Of a stretch of 64,000 nucleotides of DNA, positions 1 to 12,772 are shown piece by piece. Position 1 is the first letter of the stretch. Every line of letters begins with the position of its first letter. The notes beneath the pieces were generated by a model. The model did no database searches and had not been told where the DNA came from. It saw only the letters and a list, made by a program, of their open reading frames with translations. Location of the stretch: positions 22,809,061 to 22,873,060 of the forward strand of contig NW_019211456.1 of assembly GCF_002443255.2 (NCBI RefSeq). Reading direction: 5' to 3'. The position numbers and the translations under genes are program-made. This DNA is from Varroa destructor. Taxonomy: Eukaryota > Arthropoda > Arachnida > Mesostigmata > Varroidae.

Positions 1-2190
1 ACAAACTAGTAAAATCATAAAAAAAAAAAAAAAAAAAAACTTAATTCATAATATAAAAATGTGTATTTAAACTCGAATATCTTAAAAGGGGACGCCTATA
101 ACTGGTATATTTAGCGCTAAGGGATTTTTAGCATGCGAAAGAATCGTTTTGAGATACTGCCAGTGGGACTGACTTTAGAACATTTTGCTAGTTTCGCACA
201 GAGGTGTTCAGCCGAAATTTTGTGATTACATGAAATCCTTCAGTCGTCAATGTGCATATGTAGGTGACTGTGTTTTGACTACATACATGTAGCCGTAACT
301 ACTAACTTGGAAGGACGCCCTCTAACAGGTTGGCAAAGTACCTTGTGTTATCCAATCGCTATAGGGGTCCAACGAAAATGTCTAAACGAGAACATACGCG
401 TTGCGATCCCGTTTCAATACGGCAACGAATTTTATGGAGGGAACGTGACTCGCTTTACGTCGTTTATAACCAGTGTACTACGCGCTTAAAGATTATAGTG
501 CGTAGCATACAAGCTTTAAACACAATTGTATTTGAGGGAACCTTATTTCAGAACGGATCAAATTGTATTGCAAATCTTCACGAAGGGTGTGCGATAAAAT
601 TATCATTAACTGTACAATGAATGTAAAATAGATTCACCTACTTCAACATGTAACGTTCAAACGCATTACAACCAGTGCTGAAGGTCATAACAATGCTGCT
701 CTTTCATATTACCGATTTCCTCTATTTTGAAATTCTTGTGACTCATAGGTTGTGGTTCTATTGTTATCTGCGCCAGTCGTTCAAGGTGGGTTGCTAACAA
801 TTCCTGTTGGATGGCTGTATTGGGGTACGATCCACTGAATGAGTGGGTTGAACGTCACTCGGATGTCATCTCTCTCATAGATGGCCGTTCATCGGCAATT
901 CAGCTATGACTCGACGGCCTATTATGACTACCAAATGGATAGCTCTCATTCAGTGTGGTCGCCAGGTCAAACCATAGCATTGCTATCCTGATAGCAAACA
1001 CTGCGCCTATTCGAACAGTTGAAATGGATTTTCATGTCGCCATAGTAACATCCGAATCGATATCTACTGCGAAGGTCAAATCGACAATGATGGGATTTAC
1101 TCGGGTCTTCTGCTCGTGCTGATTCTGCGACAGGGAACGAGAACGTTGACGATGTCACTATGGCCATGTGATCATGCAATACCGATGGACCTGTCTATCG
1201 GATTTTCGACAACGTGGTCGTAATTATTTCATAGTGTAGTAGTGCTTTAGCGGTTCACTACTACCGCTAAGTAAAAACAACCTTATGCACGTAACAATGC
1301 ATGGATACGAACAACGACGACGTTAAGCGTCCATAAACTAGCAAGGTAATTGAATGCAATTAGCGGCTTATTGATTTTGTATTATATCGTATTTTGCAAT
1401 TTTTAGTTAAAACTTGTCAACTTTTTAGTTAAGTGGCCGACTATACAAAAAAGAAGTAAGTATAAATTTGTAAAAAAAAAAAAAAAAAACACTGTGTTCG
1501 GTCTCGTTGTCCGTATTCAACATTACACGATGGCGTTTAGTTATACGCACCATTACGAAACTAAAATTCTTATAGTAGCCTAAATGAGAGCCTGTGACCT
1601 ACTGTACTCTACGGAGAAATTTCAAGAACCTAAAGTAATTTAGGAGCATTGAGTCTGAGCTAAGCGGATAGGTGCGCTACCTGTACTGTAACTGTGAGAA
1701 ACATAGCTCAAATTTGTATATGCGTGTAGACGTTGTCAAAGCCGCGAGCGGTTAACAGCATAGTCCCGTTTGCCGAGCACGATTCGCATTGAAGCGAGGC
1801 GACCAGAGCGTTAGGGGCCATTGTCTTACTTTCAACCAATGCTGAGCGGTAGAACTTCGACGGTCCGTGCAGTCTATACCGCATATTGAAAAAATAACGA
1901 ACCTCTCGGTGACTCTAACGTAACTACAGTGATCACGAGTTACAATACACAGACGTAGGAAATCTTCTTCTTTTCCCTTTTACAATCCATGGCGCGAGCT
2001 TCATCGGGATGTTCTCCGTTCCCCTACTGCATTGATTTGTTGCCAAATAGACGTCTCCCGAAGCGTGTCGTCTTCCGTGACACACAACAAATGGAACCGA
2101 AATTGGGGCGAAAAATGAAGAAAGAACTTAGAAATGGAGCTTAGACGACGTGTGCTTTGGTTGAAATTGGACTTGATCTCCTTGCCGCAG
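1..2190. other. Non-coding stretch with two poly-A runs
   Basis: No convincing gene. Homopolymer A runs lie at about 19-39 and 1472-1489. On the minus strand a pyrimidine-rich acceptor near 1130 leads into about 30 open codons ending near 1043, which might be a terminal exon but has no partner exon. A plus-strand frame at 2050-2140 is open but ends in TAG with no donor. Confidence 0.3.
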
Positions 2191-3057
2191 TTCTGTCGCT
2201 TACCATCGCCCATGCTCCTTCGTCCGAACAAACGTTCCGCTTTCTTGTAATGCTCAGATGGAGAGTATGGCTAGCTCATGCCAAAGGTAAAGCAGCATTC
2301 GGCAACAAGTTGGTAGGCAAAAAAAGACGTCTGCTATATTCCCCTTCATATACACTCATAGTGGTGCCTCGATTTCCCTTTAGTTTAGCTTCTCTTATTA
2401 TTTTTCTCCATATCTGCCTATGCTTTTCTCACTCACTCACTTGAATCTAAAACAGCCATGCAAAAATATGTGCGCTGCTCCGATCTATTGCTTTCGAACC
2501 CCAGTCGCAGGCAGAGGTAACCCCGTACCGCAGTCTTGAGGAGGCGGACTAGCAATGTGTACGACCGCCTTGGCAGAGACAGCAGCAAATGGAAGAAGGC
2601 AAGGATTAGGCTAGTGTGCGACCGCAGCAGCCGTTATAGCATCAATGGCGGTAGCACTACTGAAAGTGAGACGGAGATTCTCTTCGGCGCTAGGCGTGTT
2701 TGTGACCTTTTGTGAGGGTCGTCGGTTAGCTTATGAGGCGCCGCGTCATTTTCATCATGCGGCTACTTACAACGGCAGTTCATCGGTTCGGTTCATACCG
2801 ATGCCAGTATCAGCTCGATATAGTATGCTATCGAGTATAGCAATTCAGCGCCAGAAAACATCGGCTTACGAAACGCTGGACGTTGGACATTTTCGGAGAG
2901 GAAGAGAACGATTCTACAGAGCACCAACCGTACCGGTAGCAGTGGCGGCAGCGAAAATTGGTTCAATTTCAGTCACGCAATTCGGTTACGTTTGTTACTA
3001 TTTTTCGTCCATATCCCCTCATCACCAGCTCTAACCGTAGGCTTCAACGCCGACTGA
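2191..3057 (+). CDS. Candidate three-exon gene fragment, function unknown
   Basis: Three plus-strand segments join in compatible phases: 2191-2286 (after an acceptor ending TTGCCGCAG, before GTAAAG), 2456-2516 (after a long pyrimidine tract ending AAAACAG, before GTAACC) and 2973-3057 (after AATTTCAG, ending TGA). The translation contains a hydrophobic run near the end (LRLLLFFVHI). An AATAAA lies further downstream near 3637. No family was recognised, no start codon exon was found, and short frames of this size with usable splice sites arise by chance in this composition. It is listed because phases and acceptor quality agree. Confidence 0.22.
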
Positions 3058-4403
3058 GCTATGCCCATCTCTGTCGTCTTTGCTTAGCCGTAAGCACTGA
3101 CCGGATCTCTATATCATCGCTCTGAAGAGACCTTCTCTAAGACTGAGACCTCATATGCTCTTTCTGAGTGACATGAAGACATTTGGACTCTATGGATACT
3201 CCTATATACCTTGGCGACAGTGTATGTTTGGACGGACGCGTGTGTACGCCACTTTACGTCAGTCACTCTCTGCGATCCCTGATAGGAAAGTGGGTGGACT
3301 TGTGCCGAGCCAATGAGTCCTCTATGTCACCTTTGACGGATCTTCTTCACTCCAGCCGACACCAGTAACCAATAGCCGTCTACCGTTAATGGATCCACCT
3401 CTATAGATCTGTTTACCGTATAGATCCGTTACAGATAGATGTGCGTATGTTGTTCCCTAACTGAGAATTCAGTAGAGAAAAGAGATAGGAAACTAACTTT
3501 TCTTGATTTAGAATTTTTATTGCCTGTCGACTACACCGTAAATGTCATTTCGTCAGGCGCACATGGATCATCTACGTTATGTTTCACAGTAGTGTTTTCG
3601 TCGACCTAACATTTAGAGACGAGTGTGGTAGCAATATAATAAAGCACATGTCTGTGCATTTCTGCAAAGTGTAGTCATCGTGATTGGCACACAACATTTA
3701 ATTGAATTCGAAATTTCAGACAGTGACGGTGAAAAACATCAATGTTTTATTAAATTAACATATGGACGATTCTCTATGCATCTTTCACAAGCACGAATAT
3801 TTCGTTCCTAAAATAGGGTCAGAACAGATAAAATAGTGAGAAAAGCAAAAGATCTACTATTTAGTGACTGCGTTGATGAGACTCGTTGAACGGCAAGAAT
3901 CGTAATGACTTTCTGTGTTATATCGTTTGTTTCTTTATCTCATCACACTATGTGTTGTAATGAAACTACCAGCAAAAGTCTACAGTAGCATTTTACCAGA
4001 CTATTTCCTTTTAGCGACCTCAAATTCTGACCAAGCACGGGAAATAGAAACAATGTCATAAGTCGAACTACTGTATGGCATGTCAAACTCAAGCTTAAAA
4101 TAAACGAACGCTATTTGCCTGGGTAGACAACCCAGGCCGGTCAAGCCCCAGAGTTTTTCTGATTTCCAGTTCACCAATTTAAAATTGTCATTTTAAGCTA
4201 TCTAAATGTACGACATATTTTTCTGCTGATCGGCAAGCCCACCTAAACGACGGAACGAACCCACAAGCACGTACACATCAACTGTATTGACGCCTTCGAG
4301 CTTGGCAGCTTTTTGTCTGAAAGGAAAGTTGAACTTTCCCACAACTTGAGGTAGAACGCAAGACTTATTTTTCCACTTCTGCGTGTGTCCTCGGCCCTTG
4401 CAC

Positions 4404-4450
4404 GACAACGGAGCAGAATTCGCGCCAGCAGCGAATTCTGCTCCGTTGTC
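4404..4450. repeat. Perfect 20-bp inverted repeat with 7-base loop
   Basis: The left arm 4404-4423 (GACAACGGAGCAGAATTCGC) is the exact reverse complement of 4431-4450, separated by GCCAGCA. Twenty perfect pairs with a tiny loop are not expected by chance in 64 kb. No flanking transposon ends or target duplication were seen. Template-switch mutation, a small RNA hairpin, or a sequencing/assembly foldback are all possible. Confidence 0.9.
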
Positions 4451-5007
4451 CGTCATAGAGGTCGGCGCCTCCGTTACCACTCACGAAGCAATTGAAATAT
4501 ACGGCAGCCCCCATGAAAAAAGAAGAAGAAAGGCATGAAATAGGGTCATGACCCGCAGATGGTCCTGTATCGGGAGGGAAACGAATCGGATGCTTAACCA
4601 GCACCTTTGGTGCTGCTCGAACGAGGCGTAATTGGATTTTTATTGTTGTCAGAGGCTGAACTCCTTGCAGGCGAGGTGTGGTCCGTCTCGTTGAAGGATG
4701 AGTACATCCACCACCAGTTTGCCTGGCCTTTTCGAACGGGACCCCTTTACTCTACCAGTCGACGTGCAAGCTTTTTTCTCAATCTCGAGAAAATCCGGGT
4801 GACTTGGTTACCAAGTAGGGAAAAAACCCGTGGTAGTTAGTGGAAAGATGACGAGGTGCGGGAATAACGCTGTGGGGTAGAAGAAATCGGCTGACGGTCT
4901 GGTGGCCGGGTGGGGTGGAGCTTGGTAGTTACTTAGATGAGCTAGACACGAGATTGGCAGACGAAGTGGTCTTTCCTGGTTGTAGAATGGAAGGAATCCA
5001 CTGTGAA

Positions 5008-5021
5008 GGGGGGGGGGGGGG
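5008..5021. repeat. Poly-G run
   Basis: Fourteen consecutive G residues in a purine-rich neighbourhood. A shorter run of ten lies at 14101-14110, and a broken G run at 39302-39316. Such runs can form G-rich structures and are also prone to length error in sequencing. Confidence 0.9.
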
Positions 5022-6404
5022 AATTTCAGTGATACCCTCTGCGCAACCAAGAAAATCGTAGCGACAAAGCTAATAATATAAGACTACACTGGTGCCGGTA
5101 AGTGAGCAAGCGGACGGCATAAAAAAGTCAGGGACTTAACGAAGGCGAAAGATAGTGGGTGGTGGTAAAACCATGCGATGAAAATTTGTTACCGATAATA
5201 TTGAAACTCCATTTTTGAGTTTTTTCTCTGACAGTAAAAGACACAGCAATAGTGGAAGTGGCGTAATTGTACAAAAGTGTCGCAATGTGTATTAATTTAT
5301 TTTATTGATATGCAGGTCAGTTATCTATGACGCATTCAAAAGGTCGACCTCCCTGTTCAATCGACTTAAATTAACACGCGTTTGTTGCAGACGGCAATGT
5401 TTAGACTCATAAAGTTTCCACGATTAGGATTCAATCAGCCTTACATTTGTTTTGGTAGGGAAAAAGGCTTATTTATATTGTAATCTTACAAGGGGTAATA
5501 GATGCCAAGGGCTGTGTTTACGACGACAGAGACTGTGACCTCGTATGTGAAGTAAGATTTTCGTAGTAATCGAGTAAAGTAATTGCAATTTTTTTCACGT
5601 TCGATGACTATTAAGTTGGATGGAAGCAGTCGTCGCTTCGAGATCACTGGATGTACGTCCATATGTAAATGCAGCTCGAAACAACAAGCTAGAAATTCGT
5701 TTTCAAATATGCGATTTATTATGGTTTTATCATGTCAGTCCCTCTCTTCTGTATTCAGGCAAACATAACTATCGTAATTTGTTCGCCTATCAGAGCTGGC
5801 AAAACTGCGAGCGTTGCCTATTTGTTTTTCCTGAGTAGAACATTTTCCACTCATACGAATGTGTATTTTCCTTTCAAGTGATTTTTTCATGTTTCAAGGT
5901 AACTATGGTTACTACCCGGCTTTTGGCTTTTTTTTTTTTTACTACCGGACCTTATGGAGTGCAGCTTTCAAGAATGCTATAGTGGGCTTAAATAAATACG
6001 TCACCCATCAGTTATTAACTATTTTTCTAATTAATGTATTAAGCGCGCAGTTACTTTTTGACCCAGTTTCCTATGTACGAATGACATAAACACATCTATT
6101 CAGATGTGCAGCTATATTAAAATTTAATATAACATAGCAAGCAGAGTAAAACGATAGAATGCAATGCTTTGTCATTTCGACATATTATATATAAAACTTT
6201 AGCTATATTTTGTTATCTATATCTATTGTTATAGCTAGATCTGTTAAAAGTTGTACCTCTGAGACTACATTATATATTTCTCTTGGTTTGGCAAAAAGAT
6301 GTCGTTCTTCAGGTGCGATAATTTATATAACCTTTCTTTATAGTGAGATCAAAGAAAATATTCAAACAGTATCACGTTTAAAATAGTTAAAATAAAGCCA
6401 AGTT

Positions 6405-6416
6405 TAATCACGATAG
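6405..6416 (-). terminator. Possible polyadenylation signal (ATTAAA) of the TULIP-like gene
   Basis: The minus strand shows ATTAAA about 90 bases beyond the TGA at 6500. ATTAAA is the commonest natural variant of AATAAA. No canonical AATAAA was seen closer to the stop codon. Confidence 0.3.
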
Positions 6417-6499
6417 TTTCCATGAATCAGTCTTCAACTTTGGAAAAAACAATCGTCTGCAATTAATTTCCTAATACCTTTTTTGCACGTGTTGAAAGA

Positions 6500-9345
6500 T
6501 CACTGCCTTGTGAGGAGAGTATCCTCAGTTCCGTTTGACAAGTCTGTCCAGTTGGCTGTAGTTCCCCAGTTTTCGATAGATGGGTCTTGATGCCGCTGCT
6601 GTTGATGGTCTTGGGGCTGTAAGCGATTTCGTTACAAACGGATTAATAAAACGTAACTATTTTACATAGGTCTTTTAGTTGTTCGCGACTTTGTGCTAAT
6701 TTGCACAGATCTCTTTCGATTCATTACCGCTCTTTCGTCCTTACCAGACGAAGAACTCCGGGGTGACGTAACTATTAGACAAAATAAGTTGTTTCCAGGC
6801 AGGCTACGCGAGTTGGCATCAATAAAAGTTTCAAGTCGCTGAATTTAGCTTTGTAAACACAAAAATATCTGTAAAAATCGGTGTCTAGTATTCCGTATTG
6901 CAGACACGATGGTACATAGTTCCAAAACAAGTTTTAATGAAACATTTTTGGGAAGGGGGTGTTTTGAGTGAGCATCCATCGCATGTACGTATCTACTTTC
7001 ACCATCTGCGCGCATGGATCAAAGCAATTAGCGGACATGAAGAGCTTAATTAAGAATGTTCTAGGCATTGTCAAACTTCTCGACTACGAAGTTTTAAGGG
7101 AATTCCAGATAGTATGTTAATGTTTTAAACGCGCACCGAATAAATTACTATAAACAAAAAACGTATATGCCCTAACAGTCATTTGAGCGTATACTCTAGC
7201 TAGGTAGTGTTTTATCAAAATCATTTTATATATGAATCCTTGACAAGGCTTCCCTGGAATAAGGCTTCTGTGTCAAGAAAAACAATACGAAGGATATCCC
7301 TCTAAGTGAAAACGGCCTTGACGTTTCTAGACACGACGAAGGTACGGGAGCCGCGCTTGCTGATTCTGTACCTGATTTCGTTGCTGGTTTTGTTCACTCT
7401 GCTGCTGACATCTTTGGCTGGAGTATTTTTTGCTTTGCATTACTGCAGTCACGCTGGTCCGAACGAAGTTTTCGAAGTTCTCCACCAAAATGCTAGTTGA
7501 TGCATCCATCAAGTTCTGCGAACACATGTACGACGCGAATTACGTCTATTTCGAAGAAGTTGCGTTTCTATAATGTTTCAGTGTTCTCGCCAAGGCATAA
7601 ATGTACCGAAATCACTTGCAAAATCGACAGTAGCCTTTAAAAACGTGTCCGAATATTTTCGAGAGTATATATAGTTAATTAATTGTACGCTATATAGAAA
7701 AGTATATTGAGATGAAGTTTTTTTTCATTATTTGCGTACCTGCACCCTTCGAGCACCAATCCAATTAAACAATGTCGTTGCCCCAGAAAATTCAACGACT
7801 TGTGGTGGAATTATGCTTGCCACTCGGAAACCTATTAACTCCAGGCTCGTCAGGTTGGCCAACTGCAGGTTCAGAGTTGTATAAATATCAAATTTTTAAA
7901 AATGTTGCCTTATATTTAAACATTTATGAATACAAGCACATACATATACATATGTATACTTTAAAGTTTAGTTTTGTACTATGAGAAGGGGCTGTTATCA
8001 GATGTAGCTGTTATATGTGGCAAGCAAGTTCCATTTATTAGCACACATTAGTGCCGTAATTATCGGTCCATATCGAGGGTTTTAACATAAACTTTATAAC
8101 AAAGATGCTGCACTTCGTTCAAGACAAGACTCGAAACAATTTAACTTTGACCTGTACAATGTGGCTGTGTCAAAAAAGAGACTGCGTTAAAAGCAAAGCG
8201 TTGTAGTATATACGTGAAATAGGGAATTAAAATTTTTCTTCTTCACTCATTCGAATTAAGTCATTAAGAATCATATTCAAAAAAAGATAATTCAACTTTT
8301 AACCATTGCAAAGCTTTTAGGTTCAATTTTTTTTACTATAAACAACAGTTATAGCTAACCCACTGTAGTGTGTAATTCAAGTTTGAGTTGTGGAAAGTGG
8401 AGGCGGATGTGTCCGTTAAGCGTCGTGAACCAGCGGTGATATCGGTAACCAGCCCGAACATAAACATCGCTAAGGTTAAGGGCGCCCCGTAAGTGCATAA
8501 GGCCATCGGAGTCAACAAGAAGGTCCCAAGGGCCTTCGCGGTGCAGGTTTAATAAATTAATTACTGATACCTGTAACCAGAAGTCGACGGAGTTGTTTGA
8601 ATCACAAATATGATACTGATTGCCTATTCTACACTAGTAACAATACAACATTATAGATTCTGGGTGATCTATCAAACAAAGTCCCCAAGGTCAACCATTA
8701 AGTCCAATGGCAAATGCGAACTTCTATAATGTGTATTCTAGAAAAATCGTCTCTCACAAAAATACCTTCGTAAATTACTATGCATGCGATACAGTATGGT
8801 TTATTGTGACGAAGGAGTAAAGAAGCGGGAATGATACCAAGGGAGCGGCTGAGAGAAACCTCCCCTCGCTGAGTATCTAAGCCTACTCACATTGACAAGC
8901 TCGATGCTGTCTTGTACATAAAAGCTGTAAGGGTATGATGTGACGTTGAGAGTTTCAACAAGATAGGGAGTGATTTTCAAGTGGGACACGACTGCCTCTA
9001 CAAACGCGTCCCCAGATTGTGCCTGCACCGAAAATGGGCCGCAACCAAACAGGCAACCGAGTGCTGTGCAAAGCCACAACGACACCTGATAGAAGATGAT
9101 CAGAGACACAAATACTCTACCTCTGGAATTATCTTAAGACAAATATATAAGTCCAGTGACTCTAGTGTTAATAGGTTTGTACCTAAAAATTAGCGTATTT
9201 GTTTTAAAAGACGTACTATAACAACTTTAATTTTAAGAACAATATCACATATGCACACACACATATGCAAAGAGCGATAGACAAAAGAAGATGCCCTTGT
9301 ACTTACATTGACTAGTGAAAATCGCGTTCTAGCGGGGGAGGGCAT
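6500..9345 (-). CDS. Secreted TULIP / mite group-7-allergen-like lipid-binding protein, multi-exon
   Basis: Coding exons on the minus strand are 9345-9307, 9085-8891, 8570-8364, 7862-7740, 7515-7372 and 6616-6500 (TGA); an optional 27-nt exon may lie at 6771-6745. Every junction is GT-AG and phase 0. Exon 1 gives a 13-residue start (MPSPARTRFSLVN) before a GTAAGT donor. Exon 2 gives a hydrophobic signal segment (VSLWLCTALGCLFG, then a likely cut near VQAQS) and an NVT glycosylation site. Exon 3 carries a pattern of alternating hydrophobics (DGLMHLRGALNLSDVYV, GYRYHRWF, HIRLHFPQLKLEL) typical of the beta-sheet of TULIP proteins such as Der p 7. Exon 4 continues it (LTSLELIGF). The C-terminus is glutamine-rich. 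If the donor at 7371 is not used, the fifth exon reads on to a TAG at 7327. Total is about 274 residues. The role (extracellular binding of a hydrophobic ligand) is inferred from family resemblance; the exon structure is seen directly. Confidence 0.82.
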
Positions 9346-9409
9346 TTCTTCCTATTGAAATAGATTGACTTCCAGAAAAGCAAGTGCAGCACTCGTTTGA
9401 CGTTCCGCA

Positions 9410-9452
9410 GTCAGTATATCGCTAGCTTCGGCAGATCTAATGTTTATATAGT
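9410..9452 (-). promoter_or_regulatory. TATA-type core promoter of the TULIP-like gene
   Basis: On the minus strand TATATAAAC lies at 9450-9442, about 100 bases upstream of the ATG at 9345. A start of transcription near 9415-9420 would give a 5' untranslated leader of roughly 70 bases. The position fits the first coding exon, which adds support to the gene model. No initiator motif was confirmed. Confidence 0.5.
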
Positions 9453-11754
9453 GTATTGTGTGGCGCGAATTTCAAGATAACAGAAACGAGAACAGGATGC
9501 TGTGCAAGGACCGCATCATGAAGCCGTTAACGGTTCTACGAACAGAATTAACCTGAGGTGAAGGTCACACGCAGCTGATCAGCCAAGCGAGACAAACACA
9601 TCGACAGTATTCCTCTTGTCAAATAGTAGGCATAAAGCGGAAGGCCCGTTTACACGATGGCATCGAACAGAGGTGGCTAACTAAGGTGAAATCCGTATCC
9701 TAGATTCATTTGTTAAAAGTTGCCTAGATGGATCAATATCAGGTAAACAGATTAATCGCCTATCGGTTTGGATGAGAATTGGAAGATGTACGTATTCATG
9801 CGACAGAGCTTTAAAAAACCTATCTCCGAAAGGTGCCTAAAGGCATTTAAGGCTTTGGGGCTCGCCAATATATAATACCGTAATAACATCTATATATTCT
9901 AAAAAATGCAAAACTAACTTAATGTGTAAATCTACTTTCTTCTTCTGCGTGGCCTATCGGTTTTTGCAAATAGGGTCGCATAAATCGAAAATACGAACTT
10001 CCCCAAATGTAGCTGTTTCTATCGAACGCTTCCCATTATAAACAATTACGAATAACCGACAGGACCGTCGATAAACAACCTTGTACCTATAAGCCTACAT
10101 CGATCTGCAACAACTTCTTCGTCGCATTTTGACATGTGCCATAATCGTGTAGTTAGGGAGCCCGCTATAAGAACTCGATCCCCGATTGAGGTATGATTCG
10201 TTTAGCGGCCATAACCTCGGTCGGCACCGTTCGACAATACTGAATTAAATTTTCATACGCAATGTCATACGATTGAGGAGCGGCTTTTGATCGTACCGAT
10301 ATTGCTATACATAGTTAACCGTTCCATCTATACTCTTCTCCGTTTGACAGCTGTTGGTTGCGGCACGAAGTGTTTATGCAGAGAAATATCGATTTAACAT
10401 TCAACTTCGGTTTTGTGCCTAGTTGCTTCGTTTACTCCACCAGATAATGTACCGACCGATATATCAAACCGATACGCTTCGCGTTACTAAACGAAAGCGT
10501 CGTCGCGTAATTGTCGATGCCAGTAAGCTTCGTAAGTTGTACTTCTTCTCAAAATATATTTTGAAAGGGTAATAGATGGTATCAAAGTAACACATCTGTT
10601 ATGTTTCTAGGATAATCTATATGGTTTGTTGATTGGACCTCATCAAATGACGATCCATGGAAAGTTACACAATTAAATATCGCAGTTGACCTTGTTGCTT
10701 ACAGAAGGTTTGGATTTTTATGTGATTCTTGGAACAGCAGGCGGTATAAGAATTAGAATGTTTGCGTCAGGTAATTTAAATAGCATTTGGTAACGCAGCT
10801 TCACAAAACGGAACTGCATATTTGGGGTTTTATATCAGTACAGATAGCAAGCTATAGGAACACTTGGATGAAGCAGATATTTTGCTATTATGAGTATGCT
10901 TTAGGGTTGAGAATCAAAGCGTCGCGCTGCCATTCTGCTTGTTCTAAGCAACAACTGCTTCACTTTACTGCTAAGATTTAATATTGAGCGATTTTTAAAT
11001 GTTCCAATAAGAGGAGTTTTCGAAATCCTTTAGCATGACTCTTTTCCTTTGTCCTACATAGACACCCATTTTTATAGCACGCAGGTTTATGCTGGTCTTT
11101 TGTTCGGCTAACAGCTATTGGTAGTCTCTACTCTGAAAAGGAAAAAAGTTGTGTCTGAATGGCAGACTCTAAAAAGGCATAATTGAGCCTAGGTTGGTAT
11201 TTAGAGGATAAATTGACGATCTATCCTTCATATGAGATGTTTCCTTGCAAAAAAAACGTAAGTTCAATGTAACTGAAGGTGAAGCAAGACTTGTTTCCTC
11301 AGCAGTACTTTTAAACGTGGACTCATAGATCTTAGTTCAAATAATGCGAATGGCTATATCGATACTCCTTTAATTTACCTTACAAAATCGATATTAAGTT
11401 ATGCGTATTATGTTAGAGTAGCTGTTGTATTGCATCATGTGGTTCACCTTGAGATAATAGACATAAATACAATTCTTAGATAGATCCAGCGAAAAGTGTT
11501 AAACAAGATGCAGTATTTGTCGTGGTATATTCCTATGGCATGGCTTCTGGCAGCGGCTTAGGTCGGTAGAGTTTTATCCAGTGCTTAACAGCTAACCCAA
11601 TACGGCACACAGTTTCCCAATAGGGACGTGAACCTCTCTTTTCTTAACTTTCTGTTGTTCGATTTAGCGGCTTCCAAACGAAGACACGTAGCCTAGGGCT
11701 TGCACCAGCCTCGCGACCTTGGAAAGAGCTCTTAAATCTCGGTGTCCCTTTTAG
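9453..11754. other. Non-coding stretch
   Basis: No transposon or RNA gene was recognised. Near 11511-11560 an ATG opens a short frame with a hydrophobic stretch (MAWLLAAA) that could be a signal-peptide exon for the candidate gene just downstream. However, TAG follows immediately, and the other two frames are equally open, so no call is made. Confidence 0.3.
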
Positions 11755-12772
11755 CGAAACTAAAGGCCTGTTGAGGTAACGCACGATCAGCCTCCGGAAC
11801 TACCGCTTTCCTATTTTTTAAGCAGACCTTCGGATCATGAGTGGAATAAGAAGGAATGCTTCATGAACCCTGGCTTAGACCTGATCGTTTCAGAACAGAG
11901 AGGCCTAACCGCGGTAAGCCCTTTCTATTTCCGCACATGTGACGTTGAACTCTAAAAAAAGAGCACACACTTGTCATCTCAAACAATAGTGAAACATACG
12001 AGTAGCACATGTAATTAGTTCAATTAAGACCGGCTGTACTTTGTTTCTCGTTAAGCTCTGCTACTGAATACCAAACGTTTCTACAATATGTAGTCAGCAA
12101 CAACAGCCTTCATTTAAAAATATCGTGACAATAAATTTAACAAATCTAACACAATATAATGCTGTATTATACGATTTAGAAAAAATCTCTTTTCATCAAA
12201 ATCAACCAGACCGCCACACGTTCAACGTTATTATACCGATGGCCTGTTAGCTTGCCTTCCGGGCTGGTCCTTCACCGTCTGCAGATCGTAGGATGATTAA
12301 AGCTCCTTGCAAGCAGTACTATTCTTGTCGTCTTAAATCTCTGTAAGGTTTCATCAAATATTATCGCTGAATATTTCGATTATTTATTTGGAACGTCTGA
12401 ACCATACTAATAGTATTAGCTTACGCACTATTCATACAATTTTTGGTCTCTTTTCAACGTAATGTTGTTGTCCCAGGATCCCTGTCGCGTCGTGTCGCAT
12501 GGTCGTGCAGCGACGAGATAGCTACGAAACACTACTAAACGCAACCTATGAAACAACGAAGGTTAGTTGTGTGTCATGATAAGCACTGTTTTCATCTTAC
12601 CCCTGGTCTCTGGCTTTTTCCTCTCTTTACGCTTTCATTTTCTGTATATCTTTCTCTGTATAACTGGCTCAACTGCTTACAGATTCTTACATCGGGTATA
12701 GTAGTACCGATAAGAGCGTGTGCCCGCAGTCGTCCTATACCTTCTGCTTTGCTCAGCATAAAGCCAGTTTAG
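11755..12772 (+). CDS. Candidate multi-exon gene with short introns, function unknown
   Basis: Plus-strand segments bounded by good splice sites: 11755-11775, 11826-11913 (donor GTAAGC), 12285-12342 (acceptor CCTTCACCGTCTGCAG, donor GTAAGG), 12477-12561 (acceptor TTGTTGTCCCAG, donor GTTAGT) and a last exon starting at 12683 after a long pyrimidine tract. The first two join in phase, as do the third and fourth. The 11913 to 12285 join does not, so an exon or donor is missing. The last exon read in phase 0 stops at 12772. In another phase it stays open to 13005, giving about 107 residues with several cysteines. A cysteine-containing extracellular protein is possible. No family recognised. Confidence 0.33.

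Larger units (their letters stand above)
3058..6404. other. Mostly non-coding stretch
   Basis: AT-rich sequence apart from a GC-richer block at 4230-5050 that holds a perfect hairpin (4404-4450) and a poly-G run (5008-5021). On the minus strand, a pyrimidine-rich acceptor near 4320 leads to about 38 open codons ending at 4202, which might be a terminal exon but has no partner. Nothing else was recognised. Confidence 0.3.

Noticed and set aside
4202..4480. TDNGAEF in a minus-strand frame, resembling an integrase box
   Set aside because: It falls inside the perfect hairpin, where the reading is dictated by the palindrome, and no other integrase box is nearby.
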